From NCBI RefSeq assembly GCF_016722895.1, contig NZ_JAEQNA010000006.1, positions 124,001 to 188,000 of the forward strand: a stretch of 64,000 nt of DNA, read 5' to 3'. The notes beneath the pieces were generated by a model that did no database searches, was not told the DNA's origin, and saw only the letters and a list, made by a program, of their open reading frames with translations. Origin of the DNA: Ramlibacter aurantiacus. GTDB taxonomy: Bacteria; Pseudomonadota; Gammaproteobacteria; Burkholderiales; Burkholderiaceae_C. This document shows, piece after piece, positions 36,092 through 44,358 of the stretch. Each line of letters starts with the position of its first letter. Positions within the stretch are counted from its first letter, which is position 1. A program made the translations under genes and the position numbers.

Positions 36092-37276
36092 TCAGCGGTC
36101 GGCGGGCGGCAGGTTGTCGGTGATCCAGTCGGCGATGTAATCGACGCCGACCTGCCGGTTGTCCATCTGGCAGTGGTAGCGGCTGCCGGTCTCGGCGGTG
36201 AAGACCTTCAGGTGCTTGCGCGGCGAGGCGATGGCCTCGTACAGCTTGCGGGCCGAGGGCGCAGGGACCACCTTGTCCTCTTCGGCATGCACGATCAGGA
36301 AGGGTCGGGTGATGCGCTGCGCGACATCGGCCAGGTTGAAGCTTCTAGCCTTCTCGATGGCGGCCTCGGCGGTGTCGCAACCCATGATCCAGCGGAAGTG
36401 GAAGGTCGATTGCGCGGTGGCCTTGGGGTCGGCGTCCTGGCGCCGCTTGATCTCGGCCTGCCAGCCGGCCAGGTCCCAGTGCAACGCGGCGAAGGCCACG
36501 CCCAGCGCGTAGCGGTGCTCCATGGCCGCGATGCGGCCGGCGTAGTAGCCGCCGAAGCTGTAGCCCAGCACCACCACGCGCGCGGCGTCGACCTCGGGCC
36601 GCGCCGCCACCCAGTCGTAGGCCGCGGCGCCGGGCACTTCGTAGTCGTGCCGCGCGAACAGGCCCCGCAGGCGCAGCGACTCGCCCTGGCCCGGGCCGTC
36701 GATGGCGAGGGTGTGCCAGCCGCGCCGGGCGAACTCCAGCCCGGCGAACAGCACGCTCATCTCCTTGCAGTTGTCCATGCCGTTGAACATCACCACCGTC
36801 GGCCGCGGACCGTCGGCGCCCGGCGCCTTCAGGAACAGCGCGGGCAGGGTGGTGCCTTCATAGGGCACCTCGACCTTCTCCATCGTCGGATAGCGGCGCA
36901 GCAGGCCGGCCTGCTGCAGACGCAGCGCCTTTTCGCCGATGGAGCGCTTGAGCTCGCCGGGCTCGACGAAGCGCTCGGCGGTGAACCAGTACATGCCGGC
37001 ACGCAGCCAGTAATTGGCCGCCGTGAGCGGGTGCCCGGCAGCCTCGGCCTCGTCACCGAAGGCCTGCACCCGCTCGCCCATGGCGCACCACTCCTGGCGC
37101 CAGGCATCGGGCTCGGACTGGCGCACCCGCAGGCGCTCGCAGACCGCGTCCACCTCGGCCATGGCCACGGCGTTGTAGTGGGCCATGCCCTTGGTGATCA
37201 GCGTGGCGTTGGACCACACCATGTTGCCGGGGAAGGTCTCGACCCAGGGCCCGGCGCCGGTTGGGGCGCCGCTCAT
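36092..37276 (-). CDS. Alpha/beta hydrolase, 2,6-dihydropseudooxynicotine hydrolase-like
   Basis: A 394-residue hydrolase with an N-terminal helical cap domain (about residues 1-130, AEAAGHPLTAANYWLRAGMY) followed by the catalytic domain. The nucleophile elbow is LGYSFGGYYAG, the acid VHAEEDKVVP and the histidine GSRYHCQMD. This layout is that of the C-C bond hydrolase of nicotine breakdown and related FrsA-like esterases. It follows the molybdenum hydroxylase gene pair's promoter-proximal side with only 4 bases between genes, in keeping with a heteroaromatic pathway. A second such hydrolase lies at 40033. Confidence 0.87.
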   Translation of the reverse strand: MSGAPTGAGPWVETFPGNMVWSNATLITKGMAHYNAVAMAEVDAVCERLRVRQSEPDAWRQEWCAMGERVQAFGDEAEAAGHPLTAANYWLRAGMYWFTAERFVEPGELKRSIGEKALRLQQAGLLRRYPTMEKVEVPYEGTTLPALFLKAPGADGPRPTVVMFNGMDNCKEMSVLFAGLEFARRGWHTLAIDGPGQGESLRLRGLFARHDYEVPGAAAYDWVAARPEVDAARVVVLGYSFGGYYAGRIAAMEHRYALGVAFAALHWDLAGWQAEIKRRQDADPKATAQSTFHFRWIMGCDTAEAAIEKARSFNLADVAQRITRPFLIVHAEEDKVVPAPSARKLYEAIASPRKHLKVFTAETGSRYHCQMDNRQVGVDYIADWITDNLPPADR

Positions 37277-38004
37277 GCCGCGCTCCGTGCGGCGGCAGCT
37301 TCCGCGGAGGAGCCACGGGCTGACGCGGCCAGCTTGTCCTGCAGTTGCGGGAGGTCCAGCACCCAACCCAGGCGGCGCTGGATGTTCTCCAGCGAGAAGC
37401 GGTGCAGGTCTTCCCCATAGGCCGAGGCCACGCAATCGGACACCACCACCGCCCGATAGCCACGGTTGTAGGCGCCGAAGGTGGTGGACAGCACGCACGT
37501 GTTGGTGTTGCAGCCGGCCAGCAGCAGGGTGTCCTTGCCCATGGCGCGCAGCAGCCGGTCCAGGGGCGTGCCCTCGAAGCTGTCGAAGGTGCGCTTGCTG
37601 TCCACCAGCAGGTCGCCTCGCCAGTCGACCTCGAGCGCGGCGACGATCTGCGCCTCGGGCGAGCCGGGGCTCTTGTGGCGGGCGAAGTCGCTTTGCCCGC
37701 CCGGCACGAAGGACTGCCGCAGGGCCAGCATGGCCCGCTCGAACGGGTGCCGGGCCAGCAGCGGCGGCTCCCACGCGGTGGTCACGTGAACGATGGCGAT
37801 GCCGTGCGCCCGGGCCAGCCGCAGCAGGGTATTGGTGCCGGCGATCACGCGTGCGCACTCGGCGGGTGGCACCGGCAGCGAGGCGATGCCCGGCTCGAGG
37901 TTGCCGCGCTGGCAGTCGATGGTGACCACGGCGCAGCGGGCCGGGTCGAGCGTGAGGGCCTCGCGCATGCGCGAGACCATGTCGGAGCGGTCGATGGGGG
38001 TCAT
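37273..38004 (-). CDS. Isochorismatase-family cysteine hydrolase
   Basis: A 243-residue cysteine hydrolase. The catalytic triad is visible: aspartate in VVTIDCQRGNLEPG, lysine in VDSKRTFDSF and cysteine in LLAGCNTNTCVLST. Relatives are amidases (maleamate, nicotinamide, N-carbamoylsarcosine, biuret) and isochorismatases. Here a ring-opened amide from an N-heterocycle is an attractive substrate, releasing ammonia. It overlaps both neighbours by ATGA (37273-37276 and 38001-38004). A C-terminal alanine-rich tail of about 20 residues is extra. Confidence 0.88.
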   Translation of the reverse strand: MTPIDRSDMVSRMREALTLDPARCAVVTIDCQRGNLEPGIASLPVPPAECARVIAGTNTLLRLARAHGIAIVHVTTAWEPPLLARHPFERAMLALRQSFVPGGQSDFARHKSPGSPEAQIVAALEVDWRGDLLVDSKRTFDSFEGTPLDRLLRAMGKDTLLLAGCNTNTCVLSTTFGAYNRGYRAVVVSDCVASAYGEDLHRFSLENIQRRLGWVLDLPQLQDKLAASARGSSAEAAAARSAA

Positions 38005-38915
38005 GTCGGGAATCCGTAGAGGGCGGCCGGGTTGTCCACCAGCACCTGGCGGCGCTGTCCGGCGTCGGGCACCCAGCGGGCCAGCAGGTCCAGCAGGTCG
38101 CCGTCGTTGGGCATGGGAATGTTCCACTGGAGCATCACGTGCGGCCAGTCGCTGCCCCACAGCAGGCGCCGGGGCGCCGTTTCGCGCAGGGCCTGCGCGA
38201 AGGCCTCGATGTCGGGGTGCGGCAGCCCCTGCGAGGAGATGCGGTAGGGGCCGGTGAGCTTGGCCCAGGCCCGGCCGTCGCGCAGCAGGCGCAGGAAGGC
38301 CTGGAAGCCGGGCTCGTCGACACCGCGGCCCTTGCGCACATAACCCAGGTGGCCGAAGACCAGCGGCACCGGCAGGTCGGCCAGCAGGCGGTCCAGCCCG
38401 GGGAACTCGTCCACGTGCATCAGCAGCTCCAGGTGCCACCCGAAGGGACGGATGCGTCCAGCCAGGGCGCGCAGGCGGTCCACCGGCAACTGCCCCTTGC
38501 CGTCGGCCAGGTCCACGATGTTGACCCGGGCGCCGCGCACCCCGGCTTCGTGCAGGCGTTCCAGCGTGCGCGCGTCGTCGGCATCGCCGAGCACGGCGAC
38601 CCCGCGCATGCGGCCGTTGCCCGCCGCCATCGCATCCAGCAGCGCCCGGTTGTCGGTGCCGTAGAAGCTGGGCTGCACCAGGACCGCGCGCTCGATGCCC
38701 AGGCGGGCCCGCAGCCCGGCGTACTCGGCGGCGCCGGTGGCCTCGGGCGGGCTGTAGATGCGGCGGGCGAACAGCGGGTAGCGGGTGGCCGGCCCGCACA
38801 CGTGGGCATGGCAGTCGCAGGCGCCAGGCGGCACGGTGAACCCGGGCGCACGGGGCTGCGGGTCGGGCGCGGCGACGACCGGCGCGGCGTCGCCGGAGGT
38901 GGCGGGAGCGGCCAT
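38001..38915 (-). CDS. TIM-barrel amidohydrolase, pyrone-dicarboxylate-lactonase-like
   Basis: A 304-residue amidohydrolase-2 type protein. It begins after a flexible leader with PGACDCHAHVCGP, the H-x-H metal pair, then YSPPEATGAAEYAGLRARLG, RGARVNIVD, a histidine in VFGHLGYV and the late WGSDWPHVM. This resembles 2-pyrone-4,6-dicarboxylate lactonase (LigI) and related dicarboxylate lactonases, which hydrolyse lactones without a tightly bound metal. Coupled to the isochorismatase-family gene by ATGA. It could open a lactone intermediate of the same pathway. Confidence 0.86.
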   Translation of the reverse strand: MAAPATSGDAAPVVAAPDPQPRAPGFTVPPGACDCHAHVCGPATRYPLFARRIYSPPEATGAAEYAGLRARLGIERAVLVQPSFYGTDNRALLDAMAAGNGRMRGVAVLGDADDARTLERLHEAGVRGARVNIVDLADGKGQLPVDRLRALAGRIRPFGWHLELLMHVDEFPGLDRLLADLPVPLVFGHLGYVRKGRGVDEPGFQAFLRLLRDGRAWAKLTGPYRISSQGLPHPDIEAFAQALRETAPRRLLWGSDWPHVMLQWNIPMPNDGDLLDLLARWVPDAGQRRQVLVDNPAALYGFPT

Positions 38916-38929
38916 CGGTCGGGTCGCGC

Positions 38930-39979
38930 CTACTCGAACTTCACGCCGGCCGCCGATGCCGCCGAACGCCAGGTCTCCAGCTCGGTCTCGAGGAACTTCT
39001 TCAGCTCCGTGGGCGAGCTGCCGATGGGCTCGGCGCCGAAACTCATCATCTTGTCGCGCACGGCGGGATCCTTCAGCACGCCGGACAGCGTCTTGTGCAG
39101 CTTGTCCAGGACCTCGGGCGGCGTGCCGGCCGGCGCCACCACCGCATGCCAGGAGCCGGCGAGCATCCGGGGCATGCCGGCCTCGGCGGCCGTGGGCACG
39201 TCGGGCAGCGCGGTGGAGCGCCGGTCGGCCGTGATCATCAAGGGTCGCAACTTGCCGTCCTTGACCTGCGGCAGGAAGGTGATGGGATAGAAGACCAGCT
39301 GCACGTTGCCGGCGATGAGTTCGGGCAGCGCCAGGCTGACGCCCTTGTAGGGCACATGGACGATGTCCACCCCGGCCACGTTCTTGAACAGCTCGCCGGC
39401 CAGGTGCACGCCCGAGCCGATGCCCGTGGAGGCGAAGTTCAGCTTGCCGGGGTTCTTCTTCGCGTAGTCCACCACGCCCTGCGCGTTGGTGAAGGGCGTC
39501 TGCGCGCTCACGAACATGAAGAAGGGCACGTTCGACACCTGCGACACGGGAGCGAAGTCGCGCATCAGGTTGTAGGGCGTCTTGGCGTTGGTGGCCGGGA
39601 TGATGGACAGCCCGCCCACGTTGCCCATGAGGAGGGTGTAGCCGTCGGGCGCCGACTTGGCCACCTGGTCGGTGCCGATCATGCCGCCGGCGCCGCCGCG
39701 GTTCTCGACCACGATGTTCTGGCCCAGCGCCGTCGACCAGCGCTCGGCGATGATGCGCGCGATCACGTCGATGGACTCGCCCGCCGGGAAGGGCACGACC
39801 ATCCGGATCGGCCGGTTCGGGTAATTGGATGCCTGTGCGGCGGCCGGTCCCGACCACGCCAGCATCGAGCTGGCGGCGGCCAGCAGGACCATTGCCGCGC
39901 GGCGGCGCAGGCCGCTTCGGCGACGCTTGTTCGCGGGGGCGGAGTCGGTGCCGCAGGCCAGGTCGAAGGTGTGCTTCAT
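38930..39979 (-). CDS. Bug/TctC periplasmic receptor
   Basis: A 349-residue exported receptor. The signal region is long (about 48 residues, basic RRRSGLRRRAAMVLLAAASS, cleavage near AAAQASN). Then come YPNRPIRMVVPFPAGESIDV, IVVENRGGAGGMIGTDQVA and VVAPAGTPPEVLDKLHKTL. It is inside the molybdenum hydroxylase operon, between two hydrolase genes, so it likely binds the pathway's heteroaromatic acid. TctA/TctB partners are absent. Confidence 0.9.
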   Translation of the reverse strand: MKHTFDLACGTDSAPANKRRRSGLRRRAAMVLLAAASSMLAWSGPAAAQASNYPNRPIRMVVPFPAGESIDVIARIIAERWSTALGQNIVVENRGGAGGMIGTDQVAKSAPDGYTLLMGNVGGLSIIPATNAKTPYNLMRDFAPVSQVSNVPFFMFVSAQTPFTNAQGVVDYAKKNPGKLNFASTGIGSGVHLAGELFKNVAGVDIVHVPYKGVSLALPELIAGNVQLVFYPITFLPQVKDGKLRPLMITADRRSTALPDVPTAAEAGMPRMLAGSWHAVVAPAGTPPEVLDKLHKTLSGVLKDPAVRDKMMSFGAEPIGSSPTELKKFLETELETWRSAASAAGVKFE

Positions 39980-40032
39980 GGCGTTTCCTCAGGGCTCGGT
40001 TGACGAAAGGGACACTCGGTGACTGGGATGGC

Positions 40033-41193
40033 TCAGCGCGCCGCGTGGTCGACGCGGCGGGCGTGGCCGGCCGCGAACCTGCCGTCGAGCGCATCGCGCA
40101 TCCAGTCGGCCACGTGCAGGTAGAAGTCGGGCAGCCGGTTGCCGAAGGTGTGGGTCTCGTTCTCGTACACCCACAGCTCCTTGGGGCAGGTGAGCTGGTC
40201 GAACAGGGCCTCGGCGTCTTCCAGCGGGCACAGCTCGTCGAACTCACCCATGGCCAACAGGGTGGGGCAGCGGATCGCCTCGGCCAGCGGCTCCAGCGAC
40301 ATCTGGTCGGTCATCGCGTCGAAGGCCTCTTCGTCACGCGTGTTCGACATGTACATGTAGTTGGCGCGATAGGCCGGCTTGCTGTGCTTGAAGAGGGTGT
40401 CCTTCTGGCCATAGACGCCCATCGCGCCCACCAGCGCCTTCACGCGCGGATCGAAGGCCGCGATGCGGGGCGCCCAATAGCTGCCCATGCTCCAGCCGTA
40501 GGCGCCGATGCGGTCGCCATCGATCTCGGGCAGCGCCTGCAGGTAGTCGATCGCCGCGCGGCCGGAGCGCTCGAAGTTGTCCAGCGTCACCCAGTTCTCC
40601 CGGATGTTGCTTTCGCCCTGCCCGGGCCCGTCGATGGTGAGGGTGGCCATGCCGCGCCGCCGGAAGTGGTTGTGGTAGGGGCTGGGCATGTACTCCTTGA
40701 TGGTGTCCATGCCCGGCACCACCAGCACGCAGGGCGCCTGGCGACCCGGGATCGTCTGCAGGATGCCGGGGATGGTCTTGCCGTTCTCGAACGGGATCTC
40801 CACCCGGCGCACCCAGCCTTCCTCGAACAGCTCCGTGAAGCGGGTGTAGCAGTGCACCAGCCTGCCGTACAGCTCGAGCTTGCGCGGCGTGTTGGCGTGG
40901 ATCACGCCGCAGGCCGGGCCGTAGTAGAGCGCGGCGCGGTAGTAGAACTCGGCCGCGCTTTCGCGGTGGCCCGCGGCCTCGGCCTCCTGCGCCAGGGCTT
41001 CTTCCTGGCGCGCGGTGCGCACCCATTCCTTGACGACCTGGCCGGGGATCTTGATGCGCTCGGTGGTGCGCTTCACGTCCGCGGGGCGGAAGCCCCACTC
41101 CACGAACATCACGGCGCGGAAGCCGAAGATGTCGAGGACCTTGTAGAACTCCTCGGTGATCCATTTCTGGCCACGACGGGCGTGGTCGATCAT
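40033..41193 (-). CDS. Alpha/beta hydrolase, second 2,6-dihydropseudooxynicotine hydrolase-like protein
   Basis: A 386-residue hydrolase of the same type as that at 36092: an N-terminal helical cap (AEAAGHRESAAEFYYRAALY), then TLTIDGPGQGESN, the elbow YGWSMGSYW, the acid AMGEFDELCP and the histidine YENETHTFGN. The ATG at 41193 has AGGAGA upstream. It is the first gene of the leftward operon, with the CCGATTTACAAGC motif in its leader. Two cap-type hydrolases in one operon suggest two distinct C-C or ester cleavages, or a divided substrate range. Confidence 0.87.
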   Translation of the reverse strand: MIDHARRGQKWITEEFYKVLDIFGFRAVMFVEWGFRPADVKRTTERIKIPGQVVKEWVRTARQEEALAQEAEAAGHRESAAEFYYRAALYYGPACGVIHANTPRKLELYGRLVHCYTRFTELFEEGWVRRVEIPFENGKTIPGILQTIPGRQAPCVLVVPGMDTIKEYMPSPYHNHFRRRGMATLTIDGPGQGESNIRENWVTLDNFERSGRAAIDYLQALPEIDGDRIGAYGWSMGSYWAPRIAAFDPRVKALVGAMGVYGQKDTLFKHSKPAYRANYMYMSNTRDEEAFDAMTDQMSLEPLAEAIRCPTLLAMGEFDELCPLEDAEALFDQLTCPKELWVYENETHTFGNRLPDFYLHVADWMRDALDGRFAAGHARRVDHAAR

Positions 41194-41313
41194 CGCGTGT
41201 CTCCTGGTTCTTGTGCCGGCCCGGAGCGTCTCGGGAAGGCCGGTGCCAGGGCAATGTACGGAAAGCACGTGCGCGCCGGTAGCCGGGCGGCGCTTGGATC
41301 AGCATCAACGCCC

Positions 41314-41326
41314 GCTTGTAAATCGG
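41314..41326. promoter_or_regulatory. CCGATTTACAAGC motif, copy 2 (minus strand)
   Basis: Read on the minus strand, CCGATTTACAAGC is followed by GGGCGTTGATGCTGATCCAA, matching the order of elements at 32417. It lies about 120 bases upstream of the hydrolase start at 41193. A related TTACAAG is at 42347-42353 before the class II aldolase gene. Confidence 0.4.
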
Positions 41327-41354
41327 TGCGGGCGGACGGGCCCGCGGGCAGGCC

Positions 41355-42257
41355 TCAGTCGCCCGACCCGCCGAACAGCTCCGCGATCGTCCGGCGCAAC
41401 CAGATGTTGGCCGGGTCGGCGTGGAAGCGTGCGTGCCAGTGCTGCTTGACCGCGTACCGCGGCAGTTCGCAGGGCAGCTCCAGCAGGCGCACCTGCTCCT
41501 GCGTGCCCATGGCTTCGCCCAGGCGGTCGGGCACGATCACCATCAGTTCGGTCTGGGCCACGATCCGCGCCACGCCCAGGTAGCTCGACACGCGCAAGGC
41601 GATGTTGCGCTGCACGCCCTGCAGGGACAGCACGCGATCGATGATCGAGTGGCCCGTACCGGGCATGTCCACCAGGATGTGCTGTTCGGACTGGAAGGCA
41701 TCCCATGTGAGCCGGTCGCCGATGCGCGGGTGGTCCCTGGCCGCCAGGCCGACGAAGCGCTGCATGAACAGCGTCTGCTGGTAGAAGCCCGCCTCCAGGT
41801 GCGGCATGAAGCCCAGGGCCAGGTGGATCTCGCCCGATTCGAGCCGCTTGGGGGCGTCCGGCGTGATCTTCTCCGACTCGATGCAGATGCCGGGCGCGAC
41901 GCGCCGCAGGTGGTTCAGCAGCGTCGGCAGGATCACCACGTCGGAGATGTCGGCCATGCACAGGCGGAAGGCGCGCCGGGCGCGCAGCGGGTCGAACTCG
42001 GCCGATGCGCCGCGCGCGGCCTCGAGGGTGTCGAGGACCAGGCGCAGTTGCGGCTGCAGCTGCTGCGCGCGCGGGGTCGGTTCCATGCCGCGGGACGTGC
42101 GGATGAACAGCGGGTCGCCGAAATGCGTGCGCAGCTTGTTCAACGCGATGCTGGCCGTCGCCTGCGCCACGCCCAGCTCCTCCGCGCTGCGCGACACGCT
42201 GCCGGTGGTGTAGATGCGGTCGAAGACGGCGAGCCATTCGACATCCAGCTTGGCCAT
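41355..42257 (-). CDS. LysR-family transcriptional regulator
   Basis: A 300-residue LysR protein with HTH VEWLAVFDRIYTTGSVSRSA and VAQATASIALNKLRTHFGD, then FIRTSRGMEPTPRA, resembling the NahR/LinR/DntR branch that responds to aromatic acids. The effector domain begins about residue 92 (RAFRLCMADISDVVILP). ATG 42257 is chosen; upstream in-frame starts add unrelated sequence. It faces the class II aldolase operon across 240 bases containing a perfect LysR-type dyad. Confidence 0.9.
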   Translation of the reverse strand: MAKLDVEWLAVFDRIYTTGSVSRSAEELGVAQATASIALNKLRTHFGDPLFIRTSRGMEPTPRAQQLQPQLRLVLDTLEAARGASAEFDPLRARRAFRLCMADISDVVILPTLLNHLRRVAPGICIESEKITPDAPKRLESGEIHLALGFMPHLEAGFYQQTLFMQRFVGLAARDHPRIGDRLTWDAFQSEQHILVDMPGTGHSIIDRVLSLQGVQRNIALRVSSYLGVARIVAQTELMVIVPDRLGEAMGTQEQVRLLELPCELPRYAVKQHWHARFHADPANIWLRRTIAELFGGSGD

Positions 42258-42290
42258 GTCTTCCTGTTCCCCTTGCAAAAGGCCGCGGAT

Positions 42291-42307
42291 TATTGCAAAA
42301 CGCAATA
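42291..42307. promoter_or_regulatory. LysR-type operator TATTGC-N5-GCAATA
   Basis: A perfect 6-base inverted repeat, TATTGC-AAAAC-GCAATA, with T-N11-A spacing inside it, lies 34 bases before the LysR start codon. A second TTGCAAAA is found 20 bases away (42273-42280 versus 42293-42300), about two helical turns, as expected for a LysR tetramer. The rest of 42258-42497 contains a TTACAAG motif and no gene. Confidence 0.55.
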
Positions 42308-42497
42308 CGCCTGATCGGGCGCTTGATTTGACCGGCCGGCGGTGGCTTACAAGAATGGGCGCCGCCCAGGGAGGGTACCCATCGGGTCGAATGACGAATT
42401 CTTTCCGAAGCCAGACCGGCCCTGGTTCAAGAACAAGGAAGGCTTGCATTGACGGCGCCCGTCGTCCCGGTGCCTACGCTTGCAAAGAGAGACAACC

Positions 42498-43313
42498 ATG
42501 AATATCCCCACCCCCGAGCGCGACTTCACGCAGCAGGCGCAGGACCTTGCCGCCGATGGCCACCAGCCCGACACCAACCTCATCGGCGACCTGGTCACGG
42601 CCAACCACATCCTGTTCGACCAGGGCGTGCTCGATTCCTTCGGCCACGTGAGCGTGCGTGACAGCCGCCGGCCCGACCGCTTCCTGCTGGCCCGCAACAT
42701 GGCGCCCGGCCTGGTCGGCGCCGCGGACATCATCCAGTTCGACCTGGACGGCCAGCCCGTCGATGCGGCCGGCCGGGGCATCTACCTCGAGCGCTTCATC
42801 CACGGCGAGATCTACAAGGCCCGCCCCGACGTGATGGCCGTGGTGCACAGCCACTCGCCGGCGGTCGTTCCGTTCAGCGTGTCCAAGACCTCCACGCTGC
42901 GGGCCACTTGCCACATGGCCGGCTTCATCGGCCTGGGCACGCCGATCTTCGAGATCCGCAAGTACGCGGGCGACACCAACAGCCTGCTGATCACCGATAA
43001 CGAGCTGGGCCGGGGCCTGGCCGAGGTGCTGGGCCAGCGCTCGCTGGTGCTGATGCGCGGCCACGGTTCCACCGTGGTCGCCGACGACCTCAAGCGCGCC
43101 GTGTACCGCGCCGTGTACACCGAGGTCAACGCCAAGATCCAGTCGTCGGCCATGGCGCTGGGCGAGGTGGAGTTCCTGTCCGAGGGCGAGATCGCCGAGA
43201 CCGTGCGCGTGATCGAGACGCAGGTCATGCGCGCCTGGAATTTCTGGAAGCTCAAGGCCACCGCCACCGCGCGGGCCTTCGCCGAGCAGCAGCAGGCGAT
43301 GCAGCAGCCCTGA
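42498..43313 (+). CDS. Class II aldolase/adducin-family protein (possible dihydroxyphthalate-type decarboxylase)
   Basis: A 271-residue protein of the class II aldolase fold. Zinc ligands are seen in MAVVHSHSPAVV (two histidines) and in LVLMRGHGSTVV; the acid residue lies in ERFIHGEIYKARPDV. Besides fuculose-phosphate aldolase, the family includes 3,4-dihydroxyphthalate decarboxylase of phthalate breakdown. The next gene resembles a 4,5-dihydroxyphthalate decarboxylase, so decarboxylation of an aromatic dicarboxylate is a reasonable guess. Start at 42498 (MNIPTP), not the in-frame 42480. Confidence 0.86.
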   Translation: MNIPTPERDFTQQAQDLAADGHQPDTNLIGDLVTANHILFDQGVLDSFGHVSVRDSRRPDRFLLARNMAPGLVGAADIIQFDLDGQPVDAAGRGIYLERFIHGEIYKARPDVMAVVHSHSPAVVPFSVSKTSTLRATCHMAGFIGLGTPIFEIRKYAGDTNSLLITDNELGRGLAEVLGQRSLVLMRGHGSTVVADDLKRAVYRAVYTEVNAKIQSSAMALGEVEFLSEGEIAETVRVIETQVMRAWNFWKLKATATARAFAEQQQAMQQP

Positions 43314-43348
43314 CCCGCCGCGGCCTTCAAGACCTTCATCGTTTCACC

Positions 43349-44332
43349 GTGAACAAGCTCTCCCTTTCGCTCGCCATCGGCGACTACGACCACGTGCGCG
43401 ACCTGGTGTCGGGACGCGTGCGCGCCGAAGGCATCGACCTGCTGCCGACCAACCTGCCGGTGGAGGAAATCTTCTACCGCTTCACCAAGTTCCGCGAGTG
43501 GGACATCTCGGAGATGTCCTTCGGCAAGTACGTGTCCTTCGTGTCGCAGGACGCCGGCAGGTACGTGGCGATCCCGGTGTTCCCCTCGCGCGTGTTCCGC
43601 CAGTCTTCGTTCTACGTGCGAGCCGGCGAGCGGCCTGCCGGACCCGAGTGGCTGGCGGGCAAGCGCGTCGGCGTGCCCGAGTGGGCGCAGACGGCGTCCA
43701 TCTACAGCCGTGGCTGGCTGGCCCACACCGTGGGCATTGCGCTCACGGACATCGACTGGGTGCAGGCGGGCGTGAACGACGCCGGCCGCGCCGAGAAGGT
43801 GGCCCTGAAACTGCCGGCCGGCATCCGCCTCACGCCGGTGCCGGACCGCTGCCTCGACGAGATGCTGCTGGCCGGCGACATCGACGCCATCATGTCGGCA
43901 CGCCCGCCGCGCGGCCTGGCCGAGGGGCGCATCGAACGGCTGTTCGCATCGCCCCGCGAGGTGGAGCGCCGCTATTTCGAGAGCACCGGCATCTTCCCCA
44001 TCATGCATGTGGTCGCGATGCGCAAGGAGGTGCTGGACCGCCATCCCTGGGTGGCGATGAACCTGGTCAAGGCCTTCACCGAAGCCAAGGAGCGCAGCAT
44101 CGAGCGTGCGCTCGACATCACCTGCTCGCACTTCCCGCTGCCGTGGATTCCCGATGCCATCGAGGACTCCCGGGCGCTGTTCGGCGCCGATCCCTGGCCC
44201 TACGGCATCGAGCCGAACCGCCGCACGCTGCAGGCCTTCGTCGATTTCGCCCATGAACAGGGCGTGTGCCATCGGCGCGTGAGCGTCGATGAGTTGTTCC
44301 CGGAGCAGGTGCGCAGCACCTTCAAAGTCTGA
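43349..44332 (+). CDS. 4,5-dihydroxyphthalate decarboxylase-like protein (binding-protein fold)
   Basis: A 327-residue cytoplasmic protein with the type 2 periplasmic-binding fold but no signal peptide. It starts LSLSLAIGDYDHVRDLVSGR, then RFTKFREWDISEMSFGKYV, VFPSRVFRQSSFYVR, and a late CSHFPLPWIPDAI, all characteristic of 4,5-dihydroxyphthalate decarboxylase (Pht5/OphC). That enzyme removes CO2 to give protocatechuate. The start is a GTG at 43349. Neighbouring Bug receptor and SDR genes suit phthalate-like substrates. No phthalate dioxygenase is adjacent, so the true substrate may differ. Confidence 0.88.
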   Translation: MNKLSLSLAIGDYDHVRDLVSGRVRAEGIDLLPTNLPVEEIFYRFTKFREWDISEMSFGKYVSFVSQDAGRYVAIPVFPSRVFRQSSFYVRAGERPAGPEWLAGKRVGVPEWAQTASIYSRGWLAHTVGIALTDIDWVQAGVNDAGRAEKVALKLPAGIRLTPVPDRCLDEMLLAGDIDAIMSARPPRGLAEGRIERLFASPREVERRYFESTGIFPIMHVVAMRKEVLDRHPWVAMNLVKAFTEAKERSIERALDITCSHFPLPWIPDAIEDSRALFGADPWPYGIEPNRRTLQAFVDFAHEQGVCHRRVSVDELFPEQVRSTFKV

Positions 44333-44358
44333 GGTTCATTGGAAAACGAGACAGAGAC

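Noticed and set aside
36008-37420. A 470-residue plus-strand open frame
   Set aside because: Antisense to the hydrolase at 36092, rich in His/Val/Gly with no recognisable fold.
42449-42480. TTGACG/TACGCT as promoter of the class II aldolase operon
   Set aside because: The spacer is 20 bases, too long for a normal sigma70 promoter.
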